Shown here: one piece after another, positions 19,801-34,800 of the stretch
How the letters are laid out: every line of letters starts with the position of its first letter
Position numbering within the stretch: the stretch's first letter is position 1
Assembly: GCF_020439865.1 (NCBI RefSeq)
Contig: NZ_JAGRPF010000110.1
Coordinates: 1-64,000 of the forward strand
Direction: 5' to 3'
Length of the DNA: 64,000 bases
Source: Prosthecobacter sp.
GTDB taxonomy: Bacteria; Verrucomicrobiota; Verrucomicrobiia; Verrucomicrobiales; Verrucomicrobiaceae
Notes under the pieces: model-generated
The model's database searches: none
What the model was told of the DNA's origin: nothing
What the model saw: only the letters and a program-made list of their open reading frames with translations
Made by a program: the position numbers and the translations under genes

Positions 19801-22800
19801 CTGCGCGTCGGCAACAACAACACTGCTGGTTATTTCACTGGTGCGATCACTGGCGCAAACTTGAACCTCGTGAAAAACGGCTCCGGCGCCCTCTCGCTCA
19901 CCAACACGACTTCCAGTTTCGGCACCCTGACCATCAGCGCGGGCACGGTCGCCTTTGCGCTGCCGGAAGGCACGACCACGATGAACGCGGGCAGCAACAG
20001 CCCCATCGGATTCGGGGCCACTGCCGGTGCGCTTGTCTTCAATGGCGGCACGCTGCAGTACACCGGCTCCAACGCCACCATCTTCTCCTCCACCCAGTCG
20101 CCGTCCTTCTCCACCGACCGCGAATTCACCCTCGCCGCCAACGGCACCATCCAGTCCTCCGGTCAGTACGGCAACAACGTGCTTGCCGCTGGCGCACAGA
20201 ACAACGCGTCCATGATCTGGAGCAGCACCGCGGATGTCACCTTCAGCGGCGCGGGCACGAGGACATTGACGCTCGGTGGCAACTCGATCGGAGACAATGA
20301 ATTCCGTCTTCATCTGGTGAACAACCCGAATGCAGGCGAGGCGCTCGCCCTGACTAAAGCAGACGGCGGCTTGTGGATTTTGAATCCGTCATCGGCGAAC
20401 ACCTACAGTGGGGCCACCACGATTTCCGGCGGTGCTTTGCGTGCCATTGACGGGGGCGGGCTGTCCTCGGGCAGCAACCTCGTCATCAATGGCGGCGTGC
20501 TGGAGACCAGCGGCACGTTCACACGCGCCTTGGGCACAGGTGCAGGCCAGGTGCAGTTGACCGGCGGTGCCTCCGGCTTTGCGGCAGCCACTTCGGACCG
20601 CCTTGTGGTCACGATCGGTGGTGGTGATATCACTTGGGGTGGCGCCACCTTCAATCCCACCAGTTTGGTGCTGGGTTCATCGACTTCCTTGGGTGAGACC
20701 GAACTCACCAACAATATCATCCTTGGCACTGCGGCGCGCACGGTCACGACGAACAATAATGGCAACACCGGCACCATGATCACCGCGGGCATCCTCTCTG
20801 GTGTCATCAGCGGTGGCGCGGGTGGTAACTTGAACAAAGCCGGCGGCGGCGTCCTCATCCTCGGTGATGCCAACACCTATGTCGGCAACACCCAGCTCCA
20901 AGCTGGCTCGCTGGTGGTGACTTCCATTGGTGCCGCCGGCGACACAGCCACCAGCTTCGGCACCAATGTCAGCGGTGGCACTCTCCAGCTTGGCAACGCC
21001 ACTACGGGCACAGGCAACTTGGTGTACGTCGGTGCGGGAGAGACCACCACCCGTCTGATTCAGATCAACACCACCACGGGCAGTCCAACCATCGACTCAA
21101 GCGGCTCCGGTGCCCTGGTGCTCGCCAACATCACCAACAACATCGCCGGTGCCAAGACCCTCAACCTCCGCGGAGGCAATACAGACAGCAACAGGATCAC
21201 GAGTGTTCTTTCCGATAATGGTGGCAACCTCACGATCACCAAGTCTGACGGCGGCGTGTGGATTCTCGACCCGACCGGCGCACAGACGCTGGCGGCTGCC
21301 ATCAATGCCAACGGAGGTCTTCTTGGACTGACGGCCAATGCGATCGGCGCCGGTGGCATCTCAATCAGCAACGGCGGCATCTTTGCTTATGGTGGTGCAC
21401 TCACCACCAGCAGGAATATCAACCTGGCCAACAATACGACGGCAGTGTTTGCCGGTCAGAACGCGATCACCATCGGTGGAACCGTAACCAAAGCAGCCGG
21501 CACTGGCGACCAGACCATCAGCAACAATCTTGAGGGGGGCGCGTTGCTGATTTTCAACGGCAACTTCATCAACAACGAAACGGCGGCCGCCACTCGAACC
21601 ATCAACATCCGCGGTTTCGGCTCCACCGAATATAACGGTGTCATCGCGAACAACAGCGGCACCTCGCTGACCGCTTGGAGCATTGCTATCGCGAATGATG
21701 CGTCATTCACCTTCGGCGGGTCCAGCGCCAACACTTACACCGGGGTCACCACTCTTTCGCAAGGCACATTGATCCTGAACAAGACACTCGGCATCGCCCA
21801 GATAGGCACAGGCACCAGCCAGTTTAACTTCGGCGGTGGTGTTCTCATGTCGTCTGCGGGTGCGCTCGTCGGTGCAGATGCCCTTGCTAATTCTGTCTTC
21901 TTCACGGGGGATCCCGCCACCTTCGCCGGCACCAACAGCATCCAGCTCAGCGGTACAGTCACCAACAACGCTGGCAACCGCCAGGTGCTTAACAACCTCA
22001 CTGGTCCTGCCACTCTCACCCTCAGCGGCACGGTGAACCTCTCCAATGACGCCACTGGTCGCACTTTGACTATCCGCGGGACGGGGGACACCACCATCAG
22101 TGGGGTTGTCACCAATGGCGGTGCCGGAGCTGGTGGCTTGGCTTTCTCCGGAGTGACTGGAAGCCTGACCCTGACGAATACCAATACCGCCACAGGGGCA
22201 CTGACCGTTAACCGCAACACCACCACGCTCTCCGGCAACGGTTCATGGGCCGGCACCATCGCTCTGAATCCCACGGCCACCCTCACGCTCGACAACAGTG
22301 CTGGCAGCGTGAACCGTCTTGCGGACGCGAACGGTGTCACCGGCGCGGGGGGCATCCTTAATTTCATCGGCCACAGTGCCGGGAGCTCCGAAACTGCGGG
22401 CACTTTGACACTCAACAGTGTGCAGACCTACATCACGACCAACGCGCCGTCGGCTGGTGCCAACGTGCTGACCTTTGGGGCGGTGAGTCTCGCCAACGCC
22501 GGCTCGTCGCTCAACCTTCTGGGTGTTTCGAACCTTGGATCCAGTGGCACCGGCGGCAACCAGATCAAGTTCACCACATCGACCGGCCTCAATGCCAGCA
22601 ATGGCGTTGTGGCCCGCGTCTTCATCGGCGGGGGAGATTTTGCTGAATATGATGCCACGAACGGCTTGAGGGCCTTCACCGGCTATGCCTCCGGCACCAA
22701 CATCAACACTCCTGCCGCGACCGGTACCGTCAAGGTGACCAGCCTTTACACGGTGGACGACCTCACCGCGTCGAAGACCTTGAATGCGCTGTCCATTTTT

Positions 22801-25800
22801 GACACCACAGCACGCACCATCGGAACCGCTGGTGGTGTGGATGCGACGCTCACTCTCACCAGCGGCGGCCTCATCGTGAGTGGCGGCACCATTGGGACGC
22901 CCGTCAGTCATACGATCAGCGTTCCCCGGCTCAACGTTGGCACGAATGCTTTTTTCCAAGTGGAGCAATACACCACCCTGAATCTCAATGGTGCCGTCAC
23001 CTCCGCCGCCAGCAACGTTGCCAAGGCGCTCGCCGGCACGCTAAACATCAACACCCGCCAGTTCTACTCCGCTCAGACCAGCCTGCTCAATGGTGTGACC
23101 AATCTGAATGTCGCGCTCAACACGCTGTTTCCGAACCAGACGCTCGTGCTGAATGATGGTGCCACCCTCGACCTCAATGGCAATGTGCAGTACATCGGCA
23201 CCCTCTCTGATCCGGGAACGATGCCCGGCGCTGGCGGTATCATTCAGAGCACCGGCGGGACCGGCACCCTTGTGACCAACAGCGGCACATCGCTCTTCTC
23301 GGGGAACATCACGGGTGCGGTGAATTTTATCCGTCTCTCCGGCACCAGCGCGACCACCTTCACGATCAACAGCGCCCAGTCCTACACCGGTGTCACCACT
23401 CTCATGGGCGGCACGCTGGCGCTGGAAAGCGACGGCACACTCCTCAACACCTCCGCCATCAATATCAACTCGGCCACGCTGTTCCTGAGCAACAACAGCG
23501 GTCTGCAGTATCAGAACAACGACCGCATTGGTGACAGCATCGCGATCAACTTGCGCGATGGCACCCTCAGCGTCACTGGTCGTGTCAGCACCGCGGCAAC
23601 GGAAACACTCGGCATAGTCACCTCCTCCCAAGGTGCCAACACCATCACCGCCACGGCAACGGCCGGCACCATCTACTCGATGGATCTGGCCATCGCCAGC
23701 CTGGTGCGTAACAGCAACACCACGGTGAACTTCACGGGCACCAACCTCGGCCAGCAGGGCCTCAATGCCCGGATCACCGTCGGAACACCATTGAACACCG
23801 TGCTAGGCGGCGCGCTGGGAGCGTGGGCGATCGCGAACAGCACTGATTACGCGGCCTACAATTCCGGCAATGGCATCGGCATCGTCGGCCAGGGTGGTTA
23901 TGTGGGGTATGACGCAGCGTTCGGTTCCGGCCTGATCACCCAGCTTGCTGCCACGGCCAACACCACGACGACCCTCGCGGCGGGAACCACCACCACCGGC
24001 ATGCTGCGAATCGCGAGTGCGTTTAACAACAGCATCGTCTTCACCAATGCCACCGATGTCCTGAACTTGGAGCAAGGCGGCCTGCTGCGCAGCAATGACA
24101 GCTTTGCTGCCAGCCTCGGCACCACCCTCGTCCGTGGTGTGCTCACCGCCGGCGGCACGGAAGGCGCTGTCGCGCGTGAGTTGGTGATTTACAACAATGC
24201 TTCCGGCACCACCGCACTGGCGGCCACCGGTACGACAACATCTGGATCACCGATCTTAACCACCGTCCCCTCCACCGCGAATCTCCTTCCGGGCATGACG
24301 ATCACCGGCACCAACATCCCGGCGGGCAGCTACATCGTCTCGGTTGACGGCCCGAATCAGGTGACGATCAGCCAGAACGCGACCGGAAGCTCAAGCACCG
24401 TCGCCTTCACCTATGGCGCCAGCAACGTCATCGTGAACTCGGTGATTGCGGACAATGGCTTCGGCAATTCGGTGAACCTGGTCAAGTCTGGAGGGGGCGT
24501 TCTCGCACTCTCAGCGGCCAACACCTACACTGGCGGCACGATTGTCGTCCAAGGCACGGTAAACCTCATCAGCCCCGGAACTGGCGGCATCGCTTCGAAT
24601 GTCGTCATCCCTGCAGGCGGCCTCATTCTGGGCGGCGCGAACATGACCATGCTCACCAATTCGGGCCAGATCGACCCCACCAACGTGGTCACCCTTCGCC
24701 GCGGTTCACTACTGACCTTGGTGGGCAGCAACACCCTCGACAGCCTCGTGTTTGAAAACAACGGAGGCATCGCCAATCCTCAGGTCACCATCGGCGCGGG
24801 CAACACCCTCACGCTGACCCGCACCGGTTCGCCCATCGTTTCCGTCACGGACATGGTCGCCACGACGGTGCCAACCATCAGTCTGGGCACCTTGGTGCTG
24901 CCCAACGCGGTTAACGAGTTCGCGATTGGCGGTCCCACCATTGATAGCACCCTCTATTCCACCCGTTTCGCGTCTCTCAATGTGACATCGGTCATCACTG
25001 GCACCGGCTCCATCAGCAAGACGGGCACCGGCGTGCTTCAGCTCTCCGGGCAGAACACTTTCAGCGGTGGCGTCACCGTTACGGCCGCCACCATTCCGCA
25101 AGGAACCTTTGGCGGCATCCTGCTCGGGGCGAACAGCACGCCGACGGGTGTGAGCGCGGGAACGGGCGTGTCGGCGAACGTCATTGCCGGCCCGGTCGGT
25201 TCTGGAACACTCACGATGGGAGCTGGCAGCCAGATCCTCGTGGATGCCAGCCGCACGATCGCCAACCCCGTGGTCTTCCAAGGGGATCCGATCTTCGACA
25301 GCACGGCCAACACGGTCTGGACCACCACGCTCAACGGTGCCATCACCCTGCCGGACACTGCCACTGTCACCATCAATGTGCTCAATCCGAACCTCACCGC
25401 CGCGCTCGTCGGCCCTGTCAGCTACGGCGGCAGCACCACGGCCATCGTCAAAGACGGTCTTGGAAACCTTAACCTCAACACCACCGGCTTCAGTGGCTCG
25501 ATCACTCTCGCCGCCGGCGGCTCTCTTGGCATTTTGAATGACGGTGATGGTGATGTGCAGAACGAGACCATTGCCATCGGGGCCATCTCGGGCCTGTCTC
25601 AGCCCGCGACGATGACCATTGGCCGCGCCGGCCAGAGCGTCCTCTGGAACCAGGCGATCAACAAGATCATCGCTCCGTCCAGCATCTCCAGCGTCGCTTC
25701 CGGTCTGACGCTCACCAACAGCAACCAGTACCAACTCCTGGTTTCCCAAGCGACCACGCTGGACTCCACTGTCGTCGGTGGCGTCGCCTTCAGTGTCTCA

Positions 25801-28800
25801 ACGGCCAGCAATTCGAACATCCTCGACGGCCTCGTCTTCAGCAATGTGGTCAGTGGCGGAGTGACAGGCGCCTCGAATGTCGTCTTCACCAAGGCGGGCG
25901 CGGGCACCCTGGGCCTGACCAACAGCGGCAACACCTTCGGCGGCAGCAGCGCGATCATCGACGTGACGGGCGGCATCCTTTCGGTGACCAGCAACGGTGC
26001 CCTTGGCGACACCTCCAATGTGGTCCGCCTCAGCGCCAACTCGGCTACCCAGGGCCTGCGTTTTGCCAATGACGGCGTGACCACCGCCTACACCCTGACC
26101 GGTCGCACCATCAACCTGAACGCCGCCTCCGTGGGCATTGATGTGACCGCCGGCACGACGGCCACAATTGACACAGCCTTCACTTTCAGCGCCGCGACCA
26201 ATGCGCTGCAGAAGAACGACCTGGGCACTTTGGTCATCGATGCCAACAACTCCACCCGCACCGGAGTTACCAACATCGCTGGCGGTATTCTGCTGGTTGA
26301 TAACGCCAACGATCTTGGCACAGGGGCCGTTCAAATTGCGTCATCGGGGTCCGGTATCGGAGCAGCGTTGTATCTTGATGGAACAACACCATTGACGTTT
26401 GCCAACGCGTTCAACCTGAACGTGGCGAACGGTGCCGGCATGAACAACACGGGTGTGTTGTTTGTTTCTGCCGGTACGGTGGACGTGAACGGACTGATCA
26501 CCCAAGGATCCGGGAATGCCGGCACCTACGGTGTGGCCAGTGGTGCCGTTCTCAACATCAACGGTGGCGTCACGAGTGCCAACAGCATTGCCTTCAACGC
26601 GGTGGGCACAGGTATCATCAACCTCAATTCCAATGTGGGCAGTGGCGTGACCCTTACCAAGATTGGAACCGGCACCTTGAACATCACCACTTCGCAGACC
26701 ATCAATCCCTCCACCGGCATTGTTGTGACGCAAGGCACACTGGATGTCAGCGGCACGGGAGCGTTCTCCACCAGTGCCACGACCAGCATCACGATTCAAA
26801 ACAACGCCTTGCTGAATGTGAGTGACTCGGGAACGCCGACGAACCGTTTTGTTGGCACGCGGACCATGTCTATTGCCACGGGCCGGTTCACCTACACGGC
26901 CAACGGTGGTGCAGCCTCCTCCCAGGCGTTTGGAACTCTGACATCCGCTCATGGCGCGAGCACGATTACGTTGAGCAATGCGCCTCAGACCAACAATGCA
27001 ACGCTGACGTTCTCCGGCCTCGCCAGCAACGTCGTCAGTGGCGGTTCAGTGCTGACGTTTAACAGTGCTGAGACTTTCAACGCCACCACCAATCGAATCA
27101 TCTTCTCCACCACGCCAACCCTGACCAACAGCATCATTCAGCGTGCGGTGGTCACGGACGCCACAGGCACGAACTTCGCCACCTACAACGGATCCGGTGG
27201 TTCGGGCAACATCCAGGCATTCTCAGGCTATGCAGTGAGTGACGGCACCGGCACCGGCACGGACGTGACCTTCACCAACATCAACGGCGGCACGGCCTAC
27301 GGCATCAACGCCTCGAACGTCGGCGGCGTGGCATCCACCGCACCGACCTACAATATCACCGGCGACACCGCTGCGCTCAGCAACCCCGGCCTGAACTTCC
27401 GCCAGATCAACGCCCTGCGGATCGAGGGTGCGAACACCGACGTGATCTTCGGCGCTTCCGGCGGTGTCCAACTCGCGCTGGTCTCCGGCAACCTCATGGC
27501 CGTTGGCACCGGTCAGACCATCGGGAACGCGACGCTGGTCGCTGCAAATTCGGCCCCGACCATTTTCTTTGGAACCATCAGCAACACGAACAGCCCGATC
27601 TCGGCCTCGGCTCCCGCCTTCGGCTCGGTGGAAGGCGGCATCTTGGTGGACACCGGAGACGACCTCACGGTGAACGCCTCGATGTGGAATACTGCCAACG
27701 TCACCAAGGGCCTTGGTGGCGACCTGACTTTCGCCACCAAGCAGTACTTCAATGCGGGCGGCAACTACTTCACGATTCTGGGTGGCACGGTGACGCTCGA
27801 CGGCGGTCAGAACACCCTTTGGCAGGGTGGGCAGGGCAGCGGCACGCAGGGGCAGAGTTTGTCGGTCGGCCCGGGGGCCACTTTGCAGCTCAACGGCAAC
27901 AGCCAGATGGTGGGTGACTTGCGCTCGCCCAACGGCGTCGCCTTCGCAGGCAGCGGCGGCACCATCATCAACGGTGTGGCTGGCACGGTCACCTTGATCA
28001 GCGTGAACGCCAACAGCGCCTGGGGCGGCAACATCTCCGCAGGCACGGGCGCGATCTTCTACAATAAGGCGGGTGCGAACACCCAGACGCTTTACAGCGA
28101 CAACACTTACACCGGAGCCACACTGATCAACGGTGGTGCGCTCACGCTCATTGATGAGGGCCGTCTCTCCGGCACATCGGGCATCACGGTGATCAATTCC
28201 TCGTTCACAATGAACGATGCCGGCACTGTAGCGAATGACAACCGTGTGCCCACCGTGCCCGTGACCTTGCGCGGATCGGCCATCAGCTTGGTCGGACGTG
28301 ATCTCTGGAACACCACGGAGACTTTAGGCAGCCTTACCCTCAGCCTCGGCAACAACAACATGAACGCCTCCGCCGGTGCCAACGGTGCCGTGCGCTCGGC
28401 CGAACTTACTTTCGGAAACGTCTCCCAAAGCAACCAAGCGGTGATCAACATGAACGGTGCCAGCGGTCAGATGGGCACGACGGGCCGGATCATTTGGGCC
28501 AACGGCTTGTCCCACCTTATTAACGGCATCATTCCTTGGGGCTACAATGGTGGCAGCGATTTCCTCAGCTACGTGACTCCGACCGCCGGCAATGATGCGG
28601 GTGGTGTGGGCGGGCTCAGTGCTGCGGGCTATCAAGGCTTTGACGGGTCGATTCTTCCCTTGGTGTCCAATCCTACGGGCAACTACACCACGAACCTCAC
28701 GACCATCGCACTGCCTTCAGGCGGCTTGAACATCAACGCTCTGCGCACACAGGCCTCCGCGACTCAGTCCATCACCTTTGCCGCGAACTCCGATTTGCTC

Positions 28801-31800
28801 AACCTGACGGCAGGCGCCTATCTGAAGAACTCCGCGTTCAACACCACCTTTGGTTCCGCATTGGACAATGGGCGGCTCACGGCGGGTGGCACCCTCGGTT
28901 CCGGCGTGTTCGACTTCTACTTCACCACCCATGCCGGCAACGCGGCCAACTCGACCACGATCAACTCCCGCCTCGTGAACAATCCGAACGGGGCCGAGGT
29001 GCGCATGGTGTTCTCCCAATATACCTCGGCGCCCACAATCCTGACCAACGGCCTGAACAGCTACACCGGCGGCACAACCGTCAACGGTGGCGCTTCCTTC
29101 GTCGGTGGGCTCGATCTCAGCGTCATCGGCGCGGACGGCACGACTGGCAACTCTGCCATCCCGCTCGCCACGGTGGCTGCCGATTCTCTCGTCGTCAATT
29201 ACGGCACCGTGCGCCTGCTGGCCGCTGATCAGATCCACTTCGGTATCGCCCCGGTCCTGAATGGCGGGGGCATCATCAACCTCAACAACTTCAACCAGAC
29301 ACTTGCCGGGCTGACCATCAACAACGAAGGCGGCACCAATGTGGCCGGCATTACGACTGGCACAGGCATCCTCACCTTGAACGGCAACATCACCGCCAGC
29401 TCCGGCAACGTGGGTGCGGTCGCCGCCATCTCGGGTGCGGGCAATAACACTTCAGCGGCTGCCATCGCGGCAGGCGGCACCATCGCCGTCGATTTGAACG
29501 GCTCGACTCGCACTCTGACCGTTGATCCGGTCACGGTGAACGGCAACAGCACCATCGCCAATGTGACGCCGACGCTGAACATCAGCTCCCCGATCGGCTC
29601 CTCCTCCAATAACGGCACCACCGGCCTCATCAAAGCAGGCACCGGGCTGCTGCAGCTCAGTGGCGCAAGCCTCTTCGGCGGTGGGGTGAACGTGCAGGCA
29701 GGCGGTCTCGCCGTGGGCGGCAGCACGAACGTCACCACCCGTGACGGCGTCACCGGCTTTGTCAGTGCTTTCGTCAGTGGCCCTCTCGGCACCGGTGCGC
29801 TGACCATCGGCGCGGCGGGCACCTACCTGACCTCGACAGGCGCGAACACCTTGAGCAACGAAGTCGTCCTTGCTGGCACACAGCTCACCCTGAAGGGCAC
29901 CAACAGCCTCACGCTCCACGGCAACAACGTCACGTCGACCCTGCTGGGCAACACCACAGTCACAGTGGATGCGCCGCAGGCCATCCTGACTCTGAACATG
30001 GTGCTCGATGACGGCGGCAATAACTACGGCATCATCAAGGAAGGCCTCGGCACCCTGATTCTGGGCAACAACAACACCTTCACCGGGGGAGTGACCATCA
30101 ACGCCGGCACCCTGGCCCTCGCCGGACTGAACGGCAGTTCCACCGCTCCCGTGTTTACGGGCACAACGGTCACCATCGACAACAGCGGCATGCTCTCCCT
30201 CCTCAACAGCGGCACGGGCAGCAACGGGCTCATCTCCTACGCCAACGACATTGTGGTCAGCGGTTCCCTTCCGGCCAATCTTCACATCGGCAACAACGGC
30301 ACGAACACCTCGAACACCATCGAGGTCGCCAACCTCACCCTCAGCGGCGGCCAGATCCTCAACATCAGCGGCCAGAACAACTACAGCCTGCGCCTGCTCA
30401 ATGTGATCGGTGACACTGCCGACAGCAACGCTCCTTTGATCAACGTGGCCGCAGGAACCTCGGTCATTGTGTTCAACTACTCGGGCGACAAGCCTGTCAA
30501 TATTGGTCAGGGCACCTTGGTGTTCCCGGACATCGTGAACATCGGCACCACCACCACCCTTCAAGGCGGAGCCGCCATCGTCCTCAACGGTTCCTACCCG
30601 CTCAGTGTGCAGAACGCGGTGCTTACCGGTGCCAACATGTCGAGCTTCGGCTACACCAGCGGCGGATTGAACGGCAGTTTCGCATCTCTGGCCACCGCAC
30701 CTGCGGCGGTTGTCAGCCAGCAGGTGGCCGGCATCGGCTTCTCCGGCTCCAATGTTGTCACAAACCTTCTCGCCGATGGTGGTCTGTCCAACCGTCCGGT
30801 CAATTCCCCTGGCACCTTCGCCAACGGCGAAGCCGCCTTCGCGGGCTTCCTTGAAGTCACCACGGGCGGCAGCTACACCTTCCGCGGAGCCTCCGACGAC
30901 GGGTTCACCCTCTTCATTGACGGCAACGCGATCTCCAGCGACGCATTCGGCCACGCAATCACCGATGCGACGGCTGTCACCACCACGCTTTCGGCCGGCT
31001 ATCATTCGATCGTTTACAAGGTGGCAAACGCATCCGGTGGCGGTGGCTATCGTCTGCTTTATTCCGGTGCCGACACCGGCGGCAATGTGCAGACCATTTC
31101 GCCGAACAAGCTGTATTACACCACCGCCGCTCCGACTGCCGCCAATGGCTTCAATGGCGCCGCGATCATCAACAATGACTACTCGATCGCGGCGAGCACC
31201 TCGGCCACAATCGACACCTTCGGCACCCAGTTTGGCGCGGTGATCGATCCGTCCAAGACCTTCACTCTGGGCAACAGCTCGGTGCTCAACATCGTCAACG
31301 GCAGCAACGGCAGCTTCGGCACCGGCTGGTTCGGCTCCGCCGCGCCAGTCACCATCGGCACGGGTGTCATCCTCGCCACCACGAACACGGCGACGTCAGG
31401 AGCCGGCACGCTGAACCTCATCGGTGCCATCACCCAGAGCGGCACGGGCCTCGTGACCGGAACCGGAACCAGCGGCGCGCTCATCAAGACCGGCCAGGGC
31501 ACTTTGATCCTGGGCGCTGACAACGCCACGGCGGGCACCTTCACCGGCGACCTCGCCGTTCAGAACGGCACCCTTCTGCTCAATCACGCGGGTGCGCTGC
31601 CCTCGGGGTTGGTCACGGTCAGCGGCACCACGCTCGCCGCCCAGGCTGCCGCCACGACGAGCGCGGGTTCGACCGTCATTACCGGCATCACCTCCACGGC
31701 CTCCATGCAGCAGGGCATGGCTGTGACCGGCACGAACATCCCCGCCGGCTCCTACATTGTCAGTGTGGACAGCGCCTCGCAGATCACCATCTCGCAGAAT

Positions 31801-34800
31801 GCCACCGCTTCCGGCGCCATCACCAACCTGGTGGGCAGCACGAGCGGCATGCTTGATGTCAATGGCTTCAGCATCAGCCACGACCTGACCCTCAACGGCG
31901 GCGGCACTGCAGCGCTGGCCACGAACTTCAAGGGTGCTCTCTGGAACAGCAGCGCTACGGCGGCCACCATTTCGGGTGCCCTGAACCTGGGCAGCAACAC
32001 CTCCATTGGCGGTTATGGTGACCTGATCCTCAGTGGCGCCGTAACCTCCGGCAGCGGCTCGACCCTGACCAAGACCGGCACGAACACGCTTACCTTGGGC
32101 GCGGACAACAGTGCAACGCTTGCCGGTCCGATCAGCGTGGCTCTCGGCACTCTGAAGCTGGGCGATGCCGGTGCCCTCGGCACCACTGGCAGTGGCACCA
32201 CCATCGTGAGCGGCGCAGTGCTTGATCTCAACGGCTTCTCCATTACCGGCGAAGGCCTCACCATCGCAGGCGCAGGCTATGGCGGTTCGGGCACGCTCAC
32301 GGGCTTCGGCACCGTCAGTTCCCTCGGAGCATTGATCAACTCCTCCAATGCGGCTGCGACCTGGTCTGGAACTGTGGCCCTCTCTGCCGCCACAAGCATC
32401 GGTTCGAACCGCGTCAACGCCACCTCCGGCGTGGTCACGGCGGGGGACATCACCATCACCGGCGTCATCAGCGGCAACCAGACCCTCACCAAGGTCGGCA
32501 ACAACACTCTGACGCTCACAGCTGCGAATACCTTCGACGCTACCACCATCAATCTTGGCGCGATCGTCGTCAGTGGAGCAGGCACGCTCGGTGACGCCGG
32601 CACGGTCACCTTGAACGGCAGCACCTACACCGGCCTTGTGGCGGGCACCCGCCTTACCCTGGACAATTCCTTCACAGGCAAGGCCCGTCTCGGCGGTCGC
32701 CCGGTGACCATGAACGGAGGCGAATTGGAAATCATCGGCAACAGCGGCACGGCGGTGAATGAATTGTTCGCAACCGACCAGCAACTGAACATCAACGTGG
32801 GCTACAACGTGATTACGCTGGACAACGCTGGCGCAAACCTCCGCATCACCACTCAGGGAGTTGGCACTTTTGAGCGTGCCAACAATGCCACCGCCTTCGT
32901 TCGTGGTGATCTCCTCGGCCAGGGCACGGGTGCGACGAACACCAACATCCTCCTCAACACCACCACGGCCCAGACGAACTTCCAGACAATTGTCGGTCAG
33001 ACAGCCACGAGCGGCACCAACACCCGCATTTATTCGTGGGCGATCGGCGACATCTCTGCCACCAGCGTCGGCACCAGTGCCACCACTCAGTTCCTGACTT
33101 ACGACAACACCAATGGTCTTCGTCCCCTGAATGCCGGCTCGGAGATGTCGACCACCTTTGTGGCCAATGCCAACGTGCGGCTCACGGGTGCTCTGAACTC
33201 CGGCGCCGCTGCCACTGGCATCTCATCCAACAGCATCAACTCGCTGACCTTCGAAAACAGTGGTCCGTTCACCATCAACACCTTCCGCAACCTGCAGATC
33301 GAGTCGGGCGGCATTCTCGCCAAGACCAGCTCCAGCATCACCGGTGCGGGCACCTTCACCACCACCACCCAGAGCACCAACCTGAACTTCCACGTTTACG
33401 GTTCGGGCACCATCCTCACCATGGATGTCGCGATCGGTGGACGCGTGGCCCCGACCTCCGGTGGCCTGACCTTGGACGGCAATGGAAAACTCCTTCTCAA
33501 TTCGACGACCGGCAACAATTACACCGGCCTTACCTCGCTGAACCTCGGCACCCTCGAGATTGCCGCTGCCGCGCCGGACACCAACCCGCTGTTCTATCGT
33601 TTCGCCACCTCCACCATCAACACCACCGGCACGGGTGACAACGATGACGCCCTCGTGATCACGGCTGGAGCGACGCTCGAACTGAACGGCAACTCGCAGA
33701 TCTTCGGAGATCTTCTCGCCCGCACCAGCACGGTGGGCAGCGGCGGCATCATCAACAACGCCGGTTCCAACGCCACCTTCATCACCACGGTGAACACCGC
33801 GCGTGACTGGACCGGCCAGATCAATGGTGATCTGAACTTCATCAAGACCGGCGGCACGCAGTTCAACATGCGCGACAACAACCAGTTCACCGGCAATCTG
33901 ACTCTCATGGGCAGCATTACCGCCCTGGTCGATCAGGGCCGCCTGTCCGGCATGGGCGCGGGTGACACCATCAGCATCCGCAACAGCCTCCTGCGCTGGG
34001 ATGACTCAGGCATCCAGGGCATGAGCAACCGCGTCGCCAGCGACGTGGCCTTCGAACTCGATGGCGGCGCCTTTGAATACATCAGCCGCAGCGGCACTGT
34101 GGGCAGTGTTACTCTGGGCGACCTGTCCCTCGTCGGCGGCAGCTCCATCCTGCGTGCCAACCCGGGCAACACCGGCATCGGCCAGGCCACCGTCAATCTC
34201 GGCGGCACCTTCACCCGTTCGGCAAACTCCACCCTGACCTTCGTCTCCGGTTCCGGCATGGTGGGGGCCAATCCATTCTTCATTGCCACAGACGCCGCAT
34301 TGAACACCAACACCAACGGCATCCTCGGCGCCTGGGCGCTGGTGAACACTTCGGATGGCACGACAGCCAGCGGCAATCTGGAATTCGCCACCTACGAAGC
34401 TGCGGGTGGCATCCGTGGCCTGAATCTGCTGGAGCAGACCACCACGCTGGCTGCCGCGGGTGCGACGAGCAATGTCCGCTTCAGCGGCACGCAGACGGTG
34501 CTCGGCGGCGGGCAGACCATCAACACCCTGACGCTGAACGGGGCGGCTTCCACGGTGAATTTCGCGTCTGCCTCCGACACCCTCACACTGGCCGCCGGTG
34601 GTCTCCTTTCCGGCTCCGACAACAACGCGCGCACCATCGGCTCCACTGCCGTCCGTGGCGTGATTACCACGAGCGCCTCGGAGTTCTTCATCCATAACGG
34701 CGCCAACACCCTGACCATCCATTCCGAGATCACCGGTGCGGGAACTCGTCCGGTCTTCACATCGGGTGGCACGACCGGTGGTGCCACCATCCGTCTGACC

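Noticed and set aside
29452..31005. Long minus-strand open frame (517 codons) inside the giant gene
   Set aside because: It is antisense to the PATR coding sequence; the translated product has no recognisable domain, and high GC with few stops explains it. The same holds for minus-strand frames at 31396-32784 and 40324-41904.
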